Positions 17,059 to 25,824 are shown, counted from the stretch's first letter. The stretch: DNA of 64,000 nucleotides from Desulfonema magnum (GCF_017377395.1 NZ_CP061800.1:4857633-4921632); one strand, 5' to 3'. A program made the numbers and translations. Notes: a model not told the origin generated them from the sequence alone.

Positions 17059-19050
17059 TTATTTAAGCTCCAGGGCCATGGCAACCAGTTCGTTCAAATC
17101 CATGATCCGCAATTTATTCTCCAACCCTGATGTCTTGAGTGCGTCTTCCAGCATGATCAGACAGAGGGGACATGCGGTAATCACCACATCCGCGCCCGTG
17201 GCTGCTGCCTCCTGCATCCGAATCTCGGACATTTTGGGGTCTCCGTCCATTTCCTCCTGCCACATCCGGTCGCCGCCGCCGCCGCAACAGAGACTGTTCT
17301 CCCTGTGGTGCGTCATTTCCAGAAGCTTCACTCCGGGAATCGCCCGGATGACTTCCCTGGGAGCGTCAAAGATCCGGTTGTACCGCCCCAGATAACAGGG
17401 GTCATGATAGGTGACTTTCAATCCCAGGGAATTCTCAAATTTCAGCGATCCTTTGCCCAGGAGTTCGGCCAGCACCTCTGTATAGTGGCGCACCCGGAAT
17501 GACACCTGCTCATCCGGCTCTCTCAGTGTCATGTAAGGCGGATATTCGTTTCGGAATGTGTGAAAGCAATGAGGAGAAGAGGTCACCACGTCCTGAATCC
17601 CGCAACTTTGGAAAAGGTCGCTGCAATCCTCCATTTTCATTTCAAAAAGCCCGTCCTCTCCGGCACGGCGTGCAATATCTCCGCAACAGGGTTCCTTTTT
17701 TCCCAAGGTACCAAAAGGAACCTCCGCATGATTCAGTATCTTCACAAAAGACTGAGCCAATGCCTGGGCGCGAAGTTCCATGGAAGTGGTGCAGCCCACG
17801 AAATAACACAGACGATTCCCATCCGCTTCTTTGGTCAGGTTCGGGATGTCCAAATCCGAAGCCCATTTGGCCCGTTTCTTTTTGGTGGCTTCCCAGGGAT
17901 TGTGATATTTATAAACATTTTTCAGGGACCGGGCCAGCAGGTCAGGCATCTCGGTTCCCTGTTCCACGACTTTTGACCTCGCGCTTCGGATGGCGTCCGG
18001 AGTGGCAACATACACCGGACAGACTTCGAGGCATGCCCGGCAGGTGGTGCAATGCCATATTTTGGACGCGTCAAACTGTCCGTTTTCGGTTCCTCTTTGT
18101 TCCATCCAATTTTTGAATCTGTCAACGCTGTTTAAAAGATGATAATCTGTCAGAAGCCCTTGTTTGGCCCATGCAATAAAATCTCTGGGCGTAAATGGTT
18201 CTCCTGCTCCGGCAGAGGGGCAGACCTCCACGCAGCGACCGCATCGGGTACATGCGTCAAAAAAAATGGCTTCCCGGTAGGAAAAGACTTCTTCTTCCCT
18301 TGATTCCACCGGTATGATCTGAAGCGGCTGGTTTTCCAGGTAAATACTCACAGGCGCGGCCAGTATGTGAAAAAGTTTGGAAAAAGGAATATACGCGATG
18401 AATCCCATACTCAGCAATGCATGAAGCCACCAGAACCAGGGATAGGCAGACATCGCCTCTTTCTGACCACTCCACAGATGGCTCAGTCCGTATCCCACAA
18501 ATGACCAGCCTGCCCATTCCGGGGACTGGGCACCAAGGCGGGAGCCTTCTGCCAGATAGCCTGAAATTGCAACGGCCAGGAGCCATACCGGAACCAGAAG
18601 GTCCTCAAACCGTCTTTCCAGACGCGGCACACGCTGGACATAGCGACGGATCAATGCCCATATAAGACCGGTAATGAGCATCAGACCGGCGAGTTCCAGA
18701 CAAAACGAATACAACAGATAAAAAGAACCATGCAGAAAGGGAAACATCCAGTAATCAGCAGACAGGGCAAGTGTTCCCACAAAGAGTATTAAAAACCCCC
18801 ATATAATAAGGCCATGCATCGTTCCCGCGGCAACATCTCCTTTAAAAATACGAGTTCCCAAGATACCTTCTTTGATAACCTTGAAGATATCCTTCAGGGA
18901 GAACGAGACGGATTGCCGCTTAATGCCCTTTCTCCACACAGATACATGAATGGCGATGCCGAGTCCGAGGACTGTCAGCGTTGCTATTGCCAGCAGGTAA
19001 AATATCCAAACGGGCTGGATATGCCAATAAGACACGCGAAAAGGTATCAT
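17059..19050 (-). CDS. membrane FeS oxidoreductase with CCG domains (ETF:quinone-linked)
   Basis: This 663-residue protein has about five or six N-terminal membrane helices in a NarI-like cytochrome b arrangement (residues 10-235). Two [4Fe-4S] motifs follow, CTRCGRCVEVCP and CTTCRACLEVCP, then two CCG (heterodisulfide reductase-type) modules with EPCCGDIARRAG and ENSLCCGGGGDRMW. Proteins of this build beside etfBA in sulfate reducers and syntrophs are thought to pass electrons from reduced ETF to the membrane quinone pool. The ATG overlaps the TetR stop by four bases, so the regulator and this gene are co-translated. Confidence 0.9.
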   Translation of the reverse strand: MIPFRVSYWHIQPVWIFYLLAIATLTVLGLGIAIHVSVWRKGIKRQSVSFSLKDIFKVIKEGILGTRIFKGDVAAGTMHGLIIWGFLILFVGTLALSADYWMFPFLHGSFYLLYSFCLELAGLMLITGLIWALIRRYVQRVPRLERRFEDLLVPVWLLAVAISGYLAEGSRLGAQSPEWAGWSFVGYGLSHLWSGQKEAMSAYPWFWWLHALLSMGFIAYIPFSKLFHILAAPVSIYLENQPLQIIPVESREEEVFSYREAIFFDACTRCGRCVEVCPSAGAGEPFTPRDFIAWAKQGLLTDYHLLNSVDRFKNWMEQRGTENGQFDASKIWHCTTCRACLEVCPVYVATPDAIRSARSKVVEQGTEMPDLLARSLKNVYKYHNPWEATKKKRAKWASDLDIPNLTKEADGNRLCYFVGCTTSMELRAQALAQSFVKILNHAEVPFGTLGKKEPCCGDIARRAGEDGLFEMKMEDCSDLFQSCGIQDVVTSSPHCFHTFRNEYPPYMTLREPDEQVSFRVRHYTEVLAELLGKGSLKFENSLGLKVTYHDPCYLGRYNRIFDAPREVIRAIPGVKLLEMTHHRENSLCCGGGGDRMWQEEMDGDPKMSEIRMQEAAATGADVVITACPLCLIMLEDALKTSGLENKLRIMDLNELVAMALELK

Positions 19051-19631
19051 GATTTCAAAATCCCCCTTGTAAAAATTTCCACAAAAAAATTAGCCAGATC
19101 ATCCGGCATTATTCTTCCGTCTTTGTTGTACCATTTAACAGTGTAGTGGACCATGCCGAAAAATGCGAAAGTCGCCACAGTCGGATCAATATCCTTCATT
19201 TTATGATCGGTCGCGAGTTCATCCAGGATGGACTTGATCAGAAACACATATTCCCTTTGTCTTTCGCGGAGGAGCACATAATGACGTTCGCTCAGGGAGT
19301 GCATCTCGCTGACCAGGAGCGTCAGACTCTCCTGATCCCCCGCGTAATACCGGGTATAAAACGCTAGAATTCTGCTCAGTTTCTCCTCTGCTGAAATATC
19401 GGATGTGCAGATGTCATTCAGGACAGGCAGTCCCTTGTCCATGGCATCATTCATCAGCGTGTAAAGAATATCTTCCTTGCTTTTAAAATAATGATAAAGG
19501 GATGCCTGATTCATGCCCAGTTCTCTGGCGACTTCCCGCATCGAGGTGGCATGATAACCTTTGTCCGCGAACAGACGCGCCACCACCTGCTTTATTTCCT
19601 CGGCTCTTTCCAGATTCTTTGGTTTTGCCAT
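19047..19631 (-). CDS. TetR/AcrR-family transcriptional regulator
   Basis: This 194-residue regulator has an N-terminal TetR helix-turn-helix (residues about 9-55, with DKGYHATSMREVARELGMNQ followed by ASLYHYFKSKEDIL) and a helical ligand domain. It is the first gene of the fatty-acid operon and overlaps the FeS oxidoreductase gene, so it probably represses its own operon and is released by an acyl-CoA, as known for FadR-type TetR proteins; the ligand is inference. GGAGGGGG precedes the ATG, and two palindromes lie just upstream. Confidence 0.92.
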   Translation of the reverse strand: MAKPKNLERAEEIKQVVARLFADKGYHATSMREVARELGMNQASLYHYFKSKEDILYTLMNDAMDKGLPVLNDICTSDISAEEKLSRILAFYTRYYAGDQESLTLLVSEMHSLSERHYVLLRERQREYVFLIKSILDELATDHKMKDIDPTVATFAFFGMVHYTVKWYNKDGRIMPDDLANFFVEIFTRGILKS

Positions 19632-19646
19632 TCCCCCTCCTTAAAA

Positions 19647-19660
19647 CAAACGTTCGTTTG
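19647..19660. promoter_or_regulatory. TetR operator-like palindrome 1
   Basis: CAAACGTTCGTTTG has perfect 6-base arms and sits 16-29 bases before the regulator start codon, next to its ribosome binding site. It shares the half-site CAAACG with the second palindrome at 19736, which supports a pair of operators for the TetR-type protein. Confidence 0.65.
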
Positions 19661-19735
19661 ATTCAAAAATAAAAAAAATTATCTCAGTGTCGCATCCGTC
19701 AGAGAGTCTGTATCTGATATCTGTCTATTCCCAAA

Positions 19736-19745
19736 CAAACGTTTG
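19736..19745. promoter_or_regulatory. TetR operator-like palindrome 2
   Basis: CAAACGTTTG is a perfect palindrome within the longer near-palindrome AAACAAACGTTTGATTT. It lies about 105 bases before the regulator start, where a promoter would be expected. Confidence 0.65.
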
Positions 19746-19917
19746 ATTTAAATAACGGTAAAAAAAAATTATGTCAAGCTTTTTTTTAATGTGCTTCAAA
19801 TTTAATATGAAAAAGCTTCAGTCAGTTCCTTAACCGATTATATATATTTCCCATTTGTCCGCTCACATTTTCAGAACAATTCGCAACATTGTTCCACTGG
19901 TCAGAAAACGTGCAAAC

Positions 19918-20031
19918 GTACTACACCACTTTGAAAGTTTGTCACCCCCTTTAATGCGTTTGCCAGTTCTTATAAAATCAGCCTGTTGTGTTCTGTAAAG
20001 GGGGTAATGTATTTACGAAGTGGTGTAGTAC
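19918..20031. repeat. inverted-repeat element inserted in a radical SAM remnant
   Basis: The left arm at 19918-19952 starts GTACTACACCACTT and ends ACCCCCTTT; the right arm at 19997-20031 starts AAAGGGGGT and ends AAGTGGTGTAGTAC. Ends of 14 and 9 bases are exactly complementary, with a diverged stretch between. The coding similarity of the radical SAM remnant begins exactly at the right edge. Confidence 0.8.
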
Positions 20032-20316
20032 ATTTGGACTGTTATGGTCATATACACTTGTGCCAGGGCCTGAGCATGGGCAACATGTGGCAACGTCCGC
20101 TTTCTGAACTGGTGCTTGAATACGATGCTGGCTCGCCATCCGATATGCGGTCCGCTGACCAAAGGCGGCTCCGCCCTGTTGGCGAGGCAATATGATTTGG
20201 AACCTGAGGCAGGATATGTTGATGAATGCCGTTTCTGCTATCTTGTCCGTCGCGCGCTTACAGACAGGTTGCCGGAATATCTGGGTCCGAGGCAGGTCTA
20301 TGGATTCGAAGAGTAA
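20031..20316 (+). pseudogene. C-terminal remnant of a radical SAM/SPASM protein, truncated and frameshifted
   Basis: In one frame the sequence from about 20031 encodes HLDCYGHIHLCQGLSMGN and then LSELVLEYD. After a one-base phase change near 20120-20130 the next frame continues ARHPICGPLTKGGSALL, then YVDECRFCYLVRRALTDRL and a stop at 20314-20316. The cysteine pattern (GHIHLCQG, ECRFCY) and order fit the auxiliary-cluster region of a SPASM-type radical SAM protein. The N-terminal radical SAM barrel is absent; an inverted-repeat element abuts the break. It is therefore a decayed fragment convergent with the DUF368 gene. The assignment to the family is by pattern only. Confidence 0.6.
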
Positions 20317-20343
20317 TTGATCAGGGTTCGGACAATCAGCGTC

Positions 20344-21282
20344 TCATGCTTTGAAGGAATTTTCAGGGGACATTTTCTCAAGGTAATACACCACCGCAAA
20401 GCCGATAATTCCCAGTGCCACAGCGTAAATCAGATACGGTTCTTTCCCTGTTATGTCAAAATAAGCAGTGGGCAAGATATTTTGTTCGATCAGCGGTTTT
20501 ATTTCGCCTTTGTGGGTGGTGTAAGTTTCAATGACCTTTTTCCAGGGCCACACCTTGTTGAGGGAGCCGACCATGATGCCGGTCAGCGCGGCAATGGTGA
20601 TATTATGAAAACGCCTGAGCGTCCAGTTCAGCAAATGCGAAAATGACAAAATCCCTATTGCAGCGCCGCTTGAAAAAATAATGATCACCAGCAGATTAAA
20701 CTCTTTCAGTGCGCTCAGTACATATTCATACATCCCCAGCAGCACCAGAATAAAACTCCCTGAAATACCGGGCAGGATCATGGCGCAAATGGCAATCATC
20801 CCCGAAATAAAAACAAACCATAATGTGGCCGAAGTTTCAGCAGGCGTTGCCACTGTAATGTAATATCCGAACAATATGCCCAGCAATCCGCTGATAATGA
20901 CAGGCCCGTTCCATTGTTCTATTTTTTTACTTACCACAATAGCGGATGCCACCACCAGACCGAAAAAAAATGCCCAGAGCATTTCAGGATAGTATTTCAG
21001 ACAATACAGGATCAGCCTTGAGAGTGAAAGAATGGCCGTGCCTATGCCGGAGAGTAAGACAAGCAGAAAAATACCGTTCACATGGTTCCAAAAGCCTTTT
21101 ATATCGTATTGAAACAATAAACGAACCGCTTTCCTGTCAAATGAACGGAGAGAATTTACAAGCACTTCATATATCCCTGAAATAAAAGCAATTGTACCGC
21201 CGGACACACCGGGGACAGCATCAGCGCAACCCATTGCGATTCCTTTAAAGTACAGAATCAGAAAATTTTTTAATCCTCTCAT
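20344..21282 (-). CDS. DUF368 membrane protein, PopT-like polyprenyl-phosphate transporter
   Basis: This 312-residue protein has about eight to nine membrane helices and the two DUF368 repeats: GCADAVPGVSGGTIAFISG near residue 18 and CAMILPGISGSFILVLLGMY near 165. DUF368 proteins have been linked genetically to recycling undecaprenyl phosphate across the membrane in bacteria, which would connect it to cell-wall and LPS synthesis. GGAGG precedes the ATG. It lies 20 bases after pcm on the same strand, so the two are probably co-transcribed. The transport role is from family knowledge. Confidence 0.85.
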   Translation of the reverse strand: MRGLKNFLILYFKGIAMGCADAVPGVSGGTIAFISGIYEVLVNSLRSFDRKAVRLLFQYDIKGFWNHVNGIFLLVLLSGIGTAILSLSRLILYCLKYYPEMLWAFFFGLVVASAIVVSKKIEQWNGPVIISGLLGILFGYYITVATPAETSATLWFVFISGMIAICAMILPGISGSFILVLLGMYEYVLSALKEFNLLVIIIFSSGAAIGILSFSHLLNWTLRRFHNITIAALTGIMVGSLNKVWPWKKVIETYTTHKGEIKPLIEQNILPTAYFDITGKEPYLIYAVALGIIGFAVVYYLEKMSPENSFKA

Positions 21283-21302
21283 TATCCTCCTTTATCCGTC
21301 AC

Positions 21303-21962
21303 CTATGATTCTTTCCATCCGTGTTCGCCCACAAGTTTTACAAACCTGCATCCGCCAAGCTTTGTTATATGAATCCCTTTTTGGTCTTTATATATTTTAA
21401 CCAATTCCTGTGAATACTGATTTCCGACAGGTATGATCATCCGCCCTCCCACAGCTAACTGGCTGATCAGAGGAGCAGGTATGTCAGGCGAGCCGGCCGT
21501 GACAATAATGGCGTCAAAAGGGCTTTCGTCTTTCCATCCGAAAGTGCCGTCAGAATACCGGGTCACGATATTGTGATAGCGAAGCATGTCAAACAGTTTG
21601 CGTGTTTTGGTGAAAAGTGTATGTATCCGCTCGACAGTGTAAACCCGGAAGACAATTTCAGCAAGAATTGCAGCCTGATATCCTGATCCTGTTCCGATTT
21701 CAAGCACCCGGTCTTCTTCATTCAGTTGCAATGCCTGGGTCATTTCCGCCACGATATAAGGCTGTGAAATGGTCTGCTGTTCTCCGATGGGAAGGGGATA
21801 ATCACCATAAGCCTGATCAATCAACGCCTCATTCACGAAAAGATGCCGCGGGACCTTCCGCATGGCCGCGAGGACCTTCGCATCTGTTATTCCGCGCGCC
21901 TGAATTTGCTTTCTGACCATTTCATCACGCTGGCGGTCATATTTCATAAATTCTTTTTCCAT
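21303..21962 (-). CDS. pcm: protein-L-isoaspartate O-methyltransferase
   Basis: This 219-residue enzyme methylates isoaspartyl residues in aged proteins, using SAM, to begin their repair. Motifs are the N-terminal VPRHLFVNEALIDQAYGDYPLPIG, the substrate loop QQTISQPYIVAEMTQAL, the SAM-binding VLEIGTGSGYQAAILAE and the later DAIIVTAGSPDIP. Length is normal. A second ATG five codons in (MKYDRQRD) is an equally possible start, as neither has a strong ribosome site. Confidence 0.93.
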   Translation of the reverse strand: MEKEFMKYDRQRDEMVRKQIQARGITDAKVLAAMRKVPRHLFVNEALIDQAYGDYPLPIGEQQTISQPYIVAEMTQALQLNEEDRVLEIGTGSGYQAAILAEIVFRVYTVERIHTLFTKTRKLFDMLRYHNIVTRYSDGTFGWKDESPFDAIIVTAGSPDIPAPLISQLAVGGRMIIPVGNQYSQELVKIYKDQKGIHITKLGGCRFVKLVGEHGWKES

Positions 21963-22391
21963 AATTCACGTTTTTTATCAAATGAACTGTTTTACGTCAA
22001 GAATTTAACGCTTGAAAATTAAATTGATTTTTGTTAAATCAGACAATATATGAAAGTGTCAGGTGTTAGGTGTTAAGTGTTAGGAAAAAATATGAATATT
22101 TCATGTTTTGTTGTGATCGCGGGGTGATGACTGTTATTTGAACAATATATTTATGGCATCCTTCATTTAGGGATTTCCCCAAAAATAAAATACCCGCCTT
22201 GTGCGGTGGGTTGCGCTTCGCTCCACCCACCCTACATTTTTTGTATCGGGCATATTATTTATTTCGAGTTCCCTTAGCAGTTCACTCTTTGCTGTAAAAT
22301 AATTTTGCAGTTCGGAAAAAGTGCAAATCACTTTTCAGCTTTTGTGAAGGATGCCATATTTATTAATAAAAGCGTTGTATCGCAGGGACAC
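21963..22391. other. intergenic region with heptamer tract and hairpin repeat
   Basis: The divergent spacer between pcm and the K+ channel gene. It contains a GTGTTAG/GTGTTAA heptamer tract at about 22057-22083 and, at 22205-22260, a single copy of the GGTGGGTT...ACCCACC hairpin that is tandemly repeated at 41216. No gene is seen. Confidence 0.6.
22205..22260. repeat. single copy of the 77-bp-array hairpin
   Basis: GGTGGGTTGCGCTTCGCT followed by CCACCCACCCTACATTTTT and ATCGGGCATATTATTT. This matches the unit of the array at 41216-41478 with few changes, so the element exists both singly and in tandem. Confidence 0.8.
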
Positions 22392-23393
22392 GTGGACAAT
22401 ACAAGACATCTCATTATATCAGGCTTTTTATCAATATTCATTGCTGTATGCGGCACTCTCGGGTACATGATAATCGAGGGCTGGGATATTTTCGATTCTG
22501 TTTATATGACGGTTATTACCCTTGCCACTGTGGGATATGGCGAAGTTCATGAAGTGAGCAGACTCGGGCGGATCTATACCATGTTTCTTATCTTCATCGG
22601 AGGCGGTTTCTGTGTCTATGTCGCGGGGCTGGCCGTACAGTTTATGGTGGAGGGACAGATCAGAGCTATTCTGGGGAGAAAAAGATTGGACAGAAAAATC
22701 AGACGGTTGAAAGATCATTACATTATATGCGGATATGGGCGCATTGGTCGGGTCCTTTGCAGTAAATTAAAAAAAGGCAAGTCTTTTGATCTGGTGGTTA
22801 TCGAAAAAAACAGAAAACTGGTTCCCGTGATGGATGAAGATAAGATTCTTTATATCGCCGGAGATGCCGCGGATGAAACAAATCTGATCAATGCACATAT
22901 AAAACGCGCCAAATGCCTGGTTGCTGTTCTGGCTACGGATATTGATAATGTCTATCTTGTCCTGACGGCAAGACAACTGAACCCGGATATTTATATCATG
23001 GCACGGGCAGGGAGCCAGGAAGCAAAGTCTAAACTACGGGCGGCCGGAGCAAACAAAGTGGAATCACCATATGAGATGGGCGCACTGAGCATGGCTCAGA
23101 GAATACTTCGTCCCACAGTGACAAATTTTCTGGACCTCGCCCTTGCTTACAAGCATAAAGATATCCAGATGGAAGAGATACCTGTCACTGCTTCCTCTGA
23201 ACTGGCAGATGTGATGTTGAAAGATTCAGGTATCCGACAAAATTACAATCTGATTATCATTGCAATAAAAAAACCTGATGGCAGTATGCTGTTTAATCCT
23301 TCATTTGACACCAGGCTTAATGCCGGAGATACAGTCATCACGGTAGGGGAAGGGGCAAATCTCAACAAACTGGAAAAAGTATTAAATCCGTGA
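22392..23393 (+). CDS. potassium channel protein with TrkA-N and TrkA-C domains
   Basis: This roughly 333-residue protein has two membrane helices around a pore loop with the selectivity filter TVGYG at residues 46-50, followed by an RCK/TrkA-N Rossmann domain (YIICGYGRIGRVL near 105, with the acidic end of strand 2 in VVIEKN) and a C-terminal TrkA-C domain ending DTVITVGEGANL. It resembles MthK/Kch-type ligand-gated K+ channels. GTG at 22392 has AGGGA upstream and places the start just before the first helix; a TTG at 22305 would add 29 unlikely residues. It appears to be a single-gene unit. Confidence 0.88.
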   Translation: MDNTRHLIISGFLSIFIAVCGTLGYMIIEGWDIFDSVYMTVITLATVGYGEVHEVSRLGRIYTMFLIFIGGGFCVYVAGLAVQFMVEGQIRAILGRKRLDRKIRRLKDHYIICGYGRIGRVLCSKLKKGKSFDLVVIEKNRKLVPVMDEDKILYIAGDAADETNLINAHIKRAKCLVAVLATDIDNVYLVLTARQLNPDIYIMARAGSQEAKSKLRAAGANKVESPYEMGALSMAQRILRPTVTNFLDLALAYKHKDIQMEEIPVTASSELADVMLKDSGIRQNYNLIIIAIKKPDGSMLFNPSFDTRLNAGDTVITVGEGANLNKLEKVLNP

Positions 23394-23395
23394 AT

Positions 23396-23489
23396 TTGTG
23401 ATTTGTGATTTGGAATTTGTGATTTGAAATCAGAGTACGGACCAATCCTCAATCCCAAGTCACAAATCCCCGGTTCCCAATCTCCCAAT
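23396..23489. repeat. heptanucleotide tract (TTTGTGA) and inverse copy
   Basis: Several TTTGTGA/TTTGGAA/TTTGAAA heptamers begin at the channel gene stop. A second, inverted block with CAAGTCACAAATCCC follows at about 23457-23475. The two can pair as a long imperfect hairpin between two convergent genes. Confidence 0.65.
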
Positions 23490-24080
23490 TTAAATTTTAT
23501 AAATTATCCGTTTATCTGTAATAATAATGTCAACATGCCTATCATGAGACTGCATTGGTACCTGCTGAACGATCTGACTCTCAAAGGCAAGTCCGACCTT
23601 TCGCGTGGTGGCTGACAGTTTCGGGATAAGCTTGTCATAATATCCGTCCCCTGATCCGAGGCGTGATCCTTTTTCGTCAAATGCAACTCCTGGAATAATT
23701 GCGATGTCAACACGTTCAATAGGTACTTTTTTACATCTGCTTTCATCTGGTTCCAGAATACCTTTTGAACCCAGTTTCATGTCCTCACCAAGATTATCAA
23801 CTTTCATCAGTTTTATTTTATATTTTTCTGTGGAATTAAAGGCAGGAAGAACGACAATTTTATTGTAAGCAAGGCATCTTTTCAATATTCCCCGCGTGTT
23901 CACCTCAGCGCCGAAATTTACATAAAGCAACGGAATTTTTGATTCCAGAAAATTAGCAAAGTCAAAAAGCCGGTCTTCCAATCTTCTTATTTTAGCGGAT
24001 CGCTCGCTGTCGGAAAGTTCGTTCAGCATTTTGGTGATGTTATCACGTAATTCACGTTTTCTTTCTTTAATTTCCTCCAT
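23490..24080 (-). CDS. 5-formyltetrahydrofolate cyclo-ligase
   Basis: This 196-residue enzyme converts 5-formyl-THF to 5,10-methenyl-THF with ATP. The end of the fold carries IPGVAFDEKGSRLGSGDGYYDKLI, the family signature with the glycine-rich phosphate site. ATG at 24080 has GGAGAGG upstream; the frame extends six codons further. In many Proteobacteria 6S RNA is encoded beside this gene, but I could not recognise it here. Confidence 0.9.
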   Translation of the reverse strand: MEEIKERKRELRDNITKMLNELSDSERSAKIRRLEDRLFDFANFLESKIPLLYVNFGAEVNTRGILKRCLAYNKIVVLPAFNSTEKYKIKLMKVDNLGEDMKLGSKGILEPDESRCKKVPIERVDIAIIPGVAFDEKGSRLGSGDGYYDKLIPKLSATTRKVGLAFESQIVQQVPMQSHDRHVDIIITDKRIIYKI

Positions 24081-24402
24081 ATATCCTCTCCAAGGCAAGT
24101 ATGTTTGATATAAGCATACGAATTTCGACTAGAGTCAACTTATAATAATCATTGACTAAACAGCCTGTCTATGATACGGATTCCGGCATTCTGCCTGATA
24201 TTGGATCAATGGTGGCAAACCAACTAAGTTACTGATCGCCATAAATACGACACAGGTTGTAGAAAAGCTTGCTAAAATTATATTTTAGCTTACACCCGAA
24301 GGAGTGTCAAAATTATATTTTAGCATGTACTCAGATACCGGATGCGTAATTTACGGTGATTTATACCAAGATAATTATTATTCTTTGAATATAGGGATGA
24401 TT
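24081..24402. promoter_or_regulatory. serS leader with two AAAATTATATTTTAG palindromes
   Basis: The divergent spacer ahead of serS contains the perfect 19-base palindrome GCTAAAATTATATTTTAGC at 24271-24289. A second near copy within 24301-24325 is preceded by GGAGTGTC. The second resembles the GGAGTGCAAAAATTATATTT core of the 92-bp array. They could be repeat remnants or part of the serS leader. No T-box or other riboswitch was recognised. Confidence 0.45.
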
Positions 24403-25674
24403 ATGCTGGAAATCAAGTTTGTGAGACAAAATTTGTCAGAGGTTCAGAAATCGCTTTCAACGCGAGGAGATACAGCCGATCTGGAAACATTCAAGACCTG
24501 TGATGCCAAACGCAGGGAAATATTACAGGAGATTGAAGATTTAAGGCACCGCCGGAATGTGGTTTCCGAAGACATTGCAAAAATGAAAAAAAAAGGGGAA
24601 GACGCTGAAAGCCTTGTGCTTGAAATGCGTGAAGTTTCAGGTAAAATTAAGGAACTGGACAAAATTTTGTCAGAACATGAAGAAATCATCAGTAAAATTC
24701 TTATGGGACTGCCAAATATCCCCCATTCGTCGGTTCCTGTGGGAAAAAATGAAACAGATAATCCCATGATAAAACAGGTCGGCAAAAGACCGGTTACTGA
24801 CTTTGAACCCAAAGCGCACTGGGACCTGGGAGAAAACCTCGGCATACTTGATTTTGACAGGGCTGCCAAAATTACTGGCGCACGGTTCCCGCTGTATCTG
24901 GGAGCAGGGGCAAGACTGGAGCGGGCTTTGATCAATTTTATGCTCGATATTCACACCGCAGAACATGGTTACAAAGAGACCCTGCCGCCTTTTATGGTAA
25001 ATCGCCAGACCATGACTGGCACGGGCCAGTTGCCCAAATTTGAAGAAGACCTCTTTAAATTGGAAAACTGGGATTATTTCCTGATTCCCACCGCGGAAGT
25101 TCCTGTGACCAACATCCATCAGGGGGAAATTCTGGATGAAGCGTCTCTGCCGCTTTATTATACAGCTTATACGCCGTGTTTCCGTTCCGAAGCCGGGTCT
25201 TACGGAAAGGATACCAGGGGACTGATCCGACAGCACCAGTTCAACAAGGTGGAACTGGTCAAGTTTGTCAAACCGGAAACCTCTTATGATGAGCTTGAAA
25301 GCCTTTTGGATAATGCGGAAACCATTTTAAAACGCCTTGAAATTCCTTATCAGGTCATTGCGCTTTGCACAGGTGACTTGGGATTTTCCGCGGCAAAGAC
25401 ATACGATATTGAAGTCTGGATGCCGGCCCAGGGCGTTTACAGGGAAATTTCATCGTGCAGCAATTTTGAAGACTTTCAGGCCAGACGGGCGAATATCCGC
25501 TTTAAGAGAAAAGGGAAAAAAGGCACAGAACTGATTCATACATTAAACGGGTCAGGTCTTGCCGTGGGGCGGACCTTCGCGGCAATCCTTGAAAATTATC
25601 AGCAGGCGGACGGATCTGTGATTATCCCTGAAGCGTTAAGGCCGTATATGGGAGGAATGGATAAAATATCGTAA
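24403..25674 (+). CDS. serS: seryl-tRNA synthetase
   Basis: This 423-residue class II synthetase charges tRNA-Ser. The N-terminal long antiparallel coiled coil (residues about 30-100) begins after MLEIKFVRQNLSEVQKSL. Motif 2 is PCFRSEAGSYGKDTRGLIR with RQHQFNKVELVK, and motif 3 is NGSGLAVGRTFAAILENYQ. ATG at 24403 is chosen because AGGG lies seven bases upstream and the protein then has normal length; the open frame reaches back to 24304. Confidence 0.95.
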   Translation: MLEIKFVRQNLSEVQKSLSTRGDTADLETFKTCDAKRREILQEIEDLRHRRNVVSEDIAKMKKKGEDAESLVLEMREVSGKIKELDKILSEHEEIISKILMGLPNIPHSSVPVGKNETDNPMIKQVGKRPVTDFEPKAHWDLGENLGILDFDRAAKITGARFPLYLGAGARLERALINFMLDIHTAEHGYKETLPPFMVNRQTMTGTGQLPKFEEDLFKLENWDYFLIPTAEVPVTNIHQGEILDEASLPLYYTAYTPCFRSEAGSYGKDTRGLIRQHQFNKVELVKFVKPETSYDELESLLDNAETILKRLEIPYQVIALCTGDLGFSAAKTYDIEVWMPAQGVYREISSCSNFEDFQARRANIRFKRKGKKGTELIHTLNGSGLAVGRTFAAILENYQQADGSVIIPEALRPYMGGMDKIS

Positions 25675-25689
25675 AAAATCTGCATGGAT

Positions 25690-25824
25690 TGGTGATAACC
25701 AAGGATTTTTTATTCCTGAAAATTTCTTGGTTATCTCCTGCGTTATTTGCATGGATCAGTGATAAGCGAGGATTCTCTATGGCATAATCCACCAAAGTCC
25801 CTGCTTATCAATCATCCATGCAGA
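25690..25824. repeat. GCATGGAT-TGATAA inverted repeats after serS
   Basis: GCATGGATTGGTGATAACC and GCATGGATCAGTGATAAGC occur as direct copies, followed by the inverse GCTTATCAATCATCCATGC. GATAACCAAG and CTTGGTTATC pair as a hairpin. A further relative is near 49720 (GCATGAATTAGTGATAAGC). It may serve as a terminator region between the convergent serS and NifA-like genes. Confidence 0.6.

Noticed and set aside
24081..24270. 6S RNA gene beside the 5-formyl-THF cyclo-ligase gene
   Set aside because: The position is where 6S RNA is often found, but I could not see the long bulged rod structure or conserved closing stems.
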